A DNA stretch of 64,000 nt from the NCBI GenBank assembly GCA_027627225.1, contig CM051028.1, positions 20,545,701 to 20,609,700 on the forward strand, written 5' to 3'. Positions 59,325 to 64,000 of the stretch are shown here, in pieces (position 1 is the first letter of the stretch; every line of letters begins with the position of its first letter). A model generated the notes under the pieces. The model was given only the letters and a program-made list of their open reading frames with translations, did not search any database and was not told the DNA's origin. A program made the position numbers and the translations under genes. This DNA comes from Congeria kusceri (lineage: Eukaryota > Mollusca > Bivalvia > Myida > Dreissenidae).

Positions 59325-59640
59325 GACGCTACATTGGGAGACACAAGTTCGTGCGGTTATGACGCGCCAGGACTTATTTTCACCCGATATATATAATGAA
59401 TCTGCAGTTAAGCTTACGTGACTATCGCGGTATAGTAGATCCCTGCCAGATGTCAACGCCATTGCATCAACATCTGTCCGCGATAGTCAATTTTGATATT
59501 GAAATATGTATAATTATCTATTAATTAAGTAAAATATGCATGGTCGGCTGTGTTAGTGATTATAAACAAGTAGGCAATCGTCATATCAAACAGTTCATAG
59601 AGAAGTGAATCATAATTATGGCGAATTTCCTAACGGCACC
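59325..59640 (-). promoter_or_regulatory. second copy of the 54.3 kb promoter-like block
   Basis: On the minus strand GTCACGTAAGC (59412-59422), a TATATATATC box (59386-59397) and GGGTGAAAATAAGTCCTGGCG are kept. AGTTCATAGAGAAGTGAATC (59591-59610) also matches the flank of the first copy (54542-54560). No coding exon of the kinase family was found between this block and 54.6 kb. Confidence 0.4.
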
Positions 59641-60874
59641 ACGTGTATTTATAATGATCTGGTCACCTGCTGTGAGCCCTGAATTACCTAATTATTATAA
59701 TACTAATTTCATACGTTATTAATAAGCAAGTAATCTGCCGAAAGCCTTAGGTAAACGTATTAAGTTCATACTAATAACATACATTCACTATGAGTGGGTC
59801 ATATGGTATAAGCCATAGGAAATAAAAGTATTAATTGAGTGTCATGTGTTTGTAAAAATCGGACCAGCTGTCGTGAGACCTAGGTACCAATGTTACAAAA
59901 AAGGAATGATCTTGTTTTAGTATACGTTTATATTTTTTTTTTGCAAAATACCGTCGTAATGCCCCTTAAGATATCACATTTCGTTTTAAAGAAAAATCTG
60001 ATTGTTGATAGCGTACTTTTAAAAATTGATTAAAGCAGACATAATAAATATAGAGTAGAAAGACCTTGAATGACTTTGATTGTGACACAAAGCTCCATAG
60101 AAAAACCGAAATAAATAACTTTAATTCAGAAAATCCCTCAAATCTATGGCTGTTACATGTATTGTTGTTTTTTTACGTGTATATGTGTTAAGCTTGAAAA
60201 TGCTGCTTAGATATATAGTATTTTATCTTTTGTGAACATAAATCATTGGATGTCACATACAATTTGAACCAAAGTGTTCACTAAGGTAAGTACAACGTAA
60301 GTTAAGATTTCCATTAGGAGCTTTGTGAAGACAAGCCCAGGTTTAAGGCCAATATATATATATATATATTTTAAGACATAATTCATAAGAATACTTGTAT
60401 GATTACTTAGTCTTGCTTTTTTCTGTTAATAAATAACACTTACACATTGATCATCCAAATCGTACATACATTTCAAATAAAAAGAAAAATGCATTTTTCA
60501 CATGCCATACCGTGTTTTCCATGTCTTACAGCCATTACGAATATTTTTTATCTTACACATGTGTAAGACAACATTTTGAGCGTTTTCATTGGCTATATAT
60601 TCTTTGACTGACCAATCGCATGACGTTATTTTGGTGAAATGACGTCGTCAACATGAAATGACTTCAAGTCAGTATACAGTTTTTGAAGATTTACCTACTA
60701 ATTTTAGTAACATTAGTAAGCTTTTATTTCATTTAAACGCGTGTGCTAAAAAAGATGTGACACGAGTTGTCATTTCATACCATATTTTATTTTAAACTCG
60801 TCCATGAAATTCGTTAGTGAACATTTTATGGTCTGGGATTTATAATGACTAACTACTAACTATACGTACGTTAC
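59641..60874. other. intergenic with small repeats
   Basis: Holds a right-end fragment of the GTATTCACAAAGCTCC element near 60305-60340 and a TATATATA run at 60350-60370. Near 60545-60575, TCTTACACATGTGTAAGACA is a perfect 20-bp palindrome. Confidence 0.5.
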
Positions 60875-61135
60875 ACATGCATGGCTATGTATTGTTAATA
60901 TCTTTAAAGTATACATACAGCACACAAACATGGCTATTCGTTGTTAATATCTTTGAACTTGACATACAGCACACCAACATGACTATTCATTGTTAATATC
61001 TTTGAACTTGACATACAGCACACAAACATGACTATTCATTGTTAATATCTTTGAACTTGACATACAGCACACAAACATGACTATTCATTGTTAATATCTT
61101 TGAACTTGACATACACCACACGTGACATGGATATT
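60875..61135. repeat. 49-bp tandem repeat, about five units
   Basis: Units of GACATACAGCACACAAACAT + GACTATTCATTGTTAATATC + TTTGAACTT. The middle units are nearly identical and the outer ones are diverged. Confidence 0.95.
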
Positions 61136-61435
61136 CGTTCTTTATATATCTGAAATACCGTGTACTTGCAGACTAACACATGTACGCAAGGCTATTCCCA
61201 GTCAAATAATAAACCCTATTTTGCTTAGGCATGCATTAGAACATATGTTCACTAATTACTACTGCATTTCTCTGTTTCCCTGATAAAGTTTAAGTTACAT
61301 AATTAGGTTTTGCACAGCCTGAACTTCTAAAATAGGACGTCATAATACACCTAAATGCTTGTTGCTTAACACTTTGTTGCAATCAAGTTGCATAATAATT
61401 TGTTATAATACATAGTGTTACTAAAAATAGTAACA

Positions 61436-61550
61436 TTTTGACGTCGATTACGGGCCGTTACGCGGCTCCGCTGAGCCGATATAATTATAATTGGCCGCGG
61501 CCGATTTTTCGATAATCGAAGAGAATCCGATCGCGCGACGTCAACGACCA
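61436..61550. mobile_element. GC-rich palindromic island
   Basis: TTGACGTCG at the left and CGACGTCAA at the right are perfect inverted ends. Inside are GGCCGCGGCC and ATAATTATAATT. It stands out in AT-rich flanks. It may be a small foldback element. Confidence 0.55.
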
Positions 61551-61852
61551 CGAATGGCGTATTTAGTCAAAATTAAACGGTTATATCCGAAAATGCAAAT
61601 ACTGAATATTAACGAAAGTTTGTAGTTAAATTGATTAAATATATATACGATCTATAGCCTATGCATCTTTTAGTTTGAGAAAAAGAATCACTGAACAAAA
61701 TTGAACAGATCGGAAACTTTTACTGTACCTCAATTTCAATCCATTGCTTCCAACAATAAAAATCCAACAATACTGTAAGCACTTCAATTTCAGTGTCTTG
61801 TATCCATAAGCCTTAATTTGTAACAATCATGATATTAATTTCATGTTAACCA

Positions 61853-61898
61853 TTCTGACCAGAAACACGATTTACGAAATCGCAATGACTGGTCAGAA
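61853..61898. other. 46-bp nested hairpin
   Basis: TTCTGACCAG and CTGGTCAGAA are perfect 10-bp arms around a second stem, CGATTT/AAATCG. Flanking bases extend the symmetry weakly, so it may be the core of a small foldback element. Confidence 0.7.
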
Positions 61899-62257
61899 CG
61901 TTTGATTTTATTCGATTCAAAGTCTCAGAATATATTATTTATCCAACTGACACATTCATCATTCAGAATTCGTCCATGAATGATTTATTATACTAATGTA
62001 TTTTACTAAAAATAAAAGCAAACACGACATAACATTGTCACAACAAAACTGCGAGTCCAGCGAAAACTGGTTTGTTTCGTCACTGTTTTTCTGTTTATAA
62101 ATTACGTCATTCGTTAGAGTTGCGTCACGTATTGCGTAATTAGTTGAATGTTAAATACAAGTACGGAAAGTTTGTTTGGTGTTTTTGTTAACATTTTGTG
62201 TAATAAAGAAAGTAACATGATTCTTTTCTTGTGACAGGATAATATGTATTATAAACG

Positions 62258-62379
62258 ATAATATACGGCAGAGCTGGGCCGGGCATCTATACTCGGCCCT
62301 AGCCGTATAACGGCCCTCGGGCCGTTATATCGGCAGCGGGCCGATTATAGATGCCCGGCCCAGCTCTGCCGTATATTAT
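62258..62379. mobile_element. 122-bp near-perfect palindrome
   Basis: The outer 34 bp of each arm, beginning ATAATATACGGCAGAGCTGG, are perfectly complementary. The inner about 25 bp pair with a few mismatches and end in GGCCC-TC-GGGCC at the tip. It is GC-rich in an AT-rich setting. Confidence 0.95.
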
Positions 62380-62385
62380 TGTCTA

Positions 62386-63499
62386 AGTATCAATAGTGCA
62401 TATAAAAATTATGGACAAAATACACAACAAAAATATCAGATCATTAATTATAAACGAATTTGATGCAGTAATCAAATAACAGCAAATAAATATTTTTGAT
62501 AAACAATTTATAAACTTCAACAAAAATTACACTCTTCCTGACGAATGCAGTCGGCCAAAATGAGCTCTGAGCTAAAAAATATCACAAATATTTATTTTTA
62601 CAATTATGCTTATCCATGAAAGTAACAACCAATACCATATCCGGTAGGCTATTTTAAATCTTCAGTATATAATCTTGGACATGATTTTAACTTGGTACGT
62701 ACAATGGGTGGTTTTGTAGATCATACCACAGAAGTGCAACACATGGTCAAATAACACATTGAATACCAAGTAAATAAACTTGCCTCAGGCTGTTGGGAGA
62801 TTTTAATACATTTTAAATTGAGCAAGGTTTTTACAAAAATACTGACGAAAATGATTGTATTTGCATTTCTAGAAACAGTGCGTTTACTATAAATTGTTGC
62901 ACATATGAGTGAACATCTATAGCGCTCGTTCAGGCGTATAGGTTCGTCATACAGAAAACGTTTCAGTTAGCTAGAGAGTACACGAAGAGCGCAGAGTTTC
63001 GCCAAGGTATGTAAACCAACACAGACATTTAATGATCCAGTTATAGGTTACTCCCATAGCCATAGCTATACTTGTAAGTCCTGGGCAAGTGTTGAGATAC
63101 TTTTGTACATGCGCAATGTTTGCTGACGGCGAATTTAGCCATATATAAAAAGTAGCACTAAATTAATTGGTCGTCTTATTAAATAGACTACCCTTGCCAC
63201 ATCTCCTAATAGTAACCTATCAAAAACATTTGATCGATGGAACAGTTTCATCCTTCCCAAATTCCCACAAAGCAGCTCATAGCTTTTTGCGAAAAGTCGC
63301 TAACTAAAAACACAAACATAAACAAACAAATCAACATACCCCTCCCTGCGTTTACTTCCCCTTAGAAGTTGAAATAAAAAAAACTGCCACCACGAAGATC
63401 TGCAAGGATGATTTAGAACAATTTCATTGCTTAAAATGATTTTTTTTAAACTTAGTTATATTGCATCATTTGTCCAGGTCTACGTATTGATAGCTGAAA
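62386..63499. other. 3' flank of the third kinase, nothing recognised
   Basis: No gene or clear repeat was recognised between the palindrome and the stop codon of the kinase at 63500. Confidence 0.45.
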
Positions 63500-64000
63500 T
63501 TAAAAAAAGAAAGAGATAAATAAAACAAGTAAGCAGAACAACGCAAGAACTGTACGGTGTCCATGTTGTTTTCTTAATAATGAACACCATGTGATCTGAC
63601 TCGGATCACGTGGAAGTTCGTGAAACATAACCTTCTTGGCGGAAGTAAAAATGAACTTCTCGTCACAAAACACATCCCTAAACTGTTTGACGTCAGGTCG
63701 ATCTTTGGGATCGAATGCCCAGGCTTTGTCCATGATGGCCCGAATATATGGGTTAACCACCACACCTTTCGGTATTTCCGGCGCGCTGCTTTTAACGCCG
63801 ACCTGCGTCTGTGGTTGCAACACCTTGCAGTTCAGGTATGATGTTTCCTCGTAAATGATCTCGAATACGGTTAGTCCAAGGCTATAAATGTCAGCCTGCA
63901 TCATACCAATCGTATCCAAACGTTCGCATCGAAGAACTTCCGGTGCGGCGTACCGCGGCACTCCATGCCAAGAAACGGAGTTTTCCGCCGATTTTTTTTC
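63500..64000 (-). CDS. third related kinase, C-terminal part (runs off the window)
   Basis: The frame is open to the window edge and reads AENSVSWHGVPRYAAPEV, the activation-segment end and APE motif, with DIYSL and the C-lobe helices through the DRP motif (FDPKDRPD). It aligns closely with the end of the kinase at 49236-50291 (VNPYIRAIMDKAW against VNPEIWSILNDAW). It continues about 45 residues further than that relative and ends in VLALFCLLVLFISFFF, a hydrophobic stretch of about 18 residues at the very C-terminus, next to basic RKQHGHR. That is the layout of a tail-anchored membrane protein. The catalytic Asp and DFG lie outside the window, so activity cannot be judged. Confidence 0.85.
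   Translation of the reverse strand, partial: EKKSAENSVSWHGVPRYAAPEVLRCERLDTIGMMQADIYSLGLTVFEIIYEETSYLNCKVLQPQTQVGVKSSAPEIPKGVVVNPYIRAIMDKAWAFDPKDRPDVKQFRDVFCDEKFIFTSAKKVMFHELPRDPSQITWCSLLRKQHGHRTVLALFCLLVLFISFFF

Overview
The window looks like nuclear DNA of a mollusc, most likely a bivalve and possibly a dreissenid mussel. It is AT-rich and gene-poor. It holds spliced genes with GT-AG introns, a single-coding-exon Mab-21/cGAS-like gene of the kind expanded in bivalves, tRNA-headed SINEs, and many short inverted-repeat elements, including the family with inner arms like GTCGTCCCGGAT...CAGCCTGTGCGGA that I remember as abundant in dreissenids. The species call is from memory and not proven. 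About 90 percent of the window is repeats or plain intergenic DNA.

Layout. (1) 0-8 kb: a 723-residue Mab-21/cGAS-like receptor gene (338-2509, minus) and, 5 kb away on the same strand, a decayed fragment of a second copy (7437-7825). (2) 10.4-11.5 kb: the first two exons of a flavin-containing monooxygenase; the second loses homology abruptly and runs into a stop, so it looks truncated. (3) 23.8-30.1 kb (minus): a two-exon gene that joins a basic N-terminal region with two copies of a Y-x-D-(N/S)-x-x-N-R-x-x-x-R-V-G-x-P-x-G repeat to a kinase domain whose catalytic loop reads HGN instead of HRD, so a predicted pseudokinase. (4) 49.2-52.0 kb (minus): its better-preserved relative, with eight copies of the repeat joined to a TKL-like kinase with intact Lys, Asp and DFG. 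A promoter-like block lies near 54.3 kb. (5) 63.5-64.0 kb (minus): the C-terminal part of a third related kinase, which ends in a hydrophobic, tail-anchor-like segment and runs off the window.

The most interesting item is this minus-strand family of repeat-plus-kinase genes. The first two have the same exon layout, a phase-0 intron at the same place, the same 33-residue spacing of the last two repeats, and nearly the same distance from the last repeat to the splice site (43 and 44 residues). One member has lost the catalytic Asp and one has gained a C-terminal membrane segment. Promoter-like blocks near 54.3 and 59.4 kb, and 30.2 and 34.2 kb, are also duplicated, which suggests the locus grew by local duplication. 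I do not recognise the repeat as a named domain.

The rest is repeat DNA: several families made of 130-175 bp units, some followed by GACR-type microsatellites; foldback elements, including a near-perfect 122 bp palindrome at 62.3 kb and a CpG-rich dimeric foldback at 57.1-57.7 kb; a 3.3 kb inverted-repeat element at 40.6-44.0 kb; a ten-copy 35/38 bp minisatellite at 40.0-40.4 kb; and long trinucleotide microsatellites.
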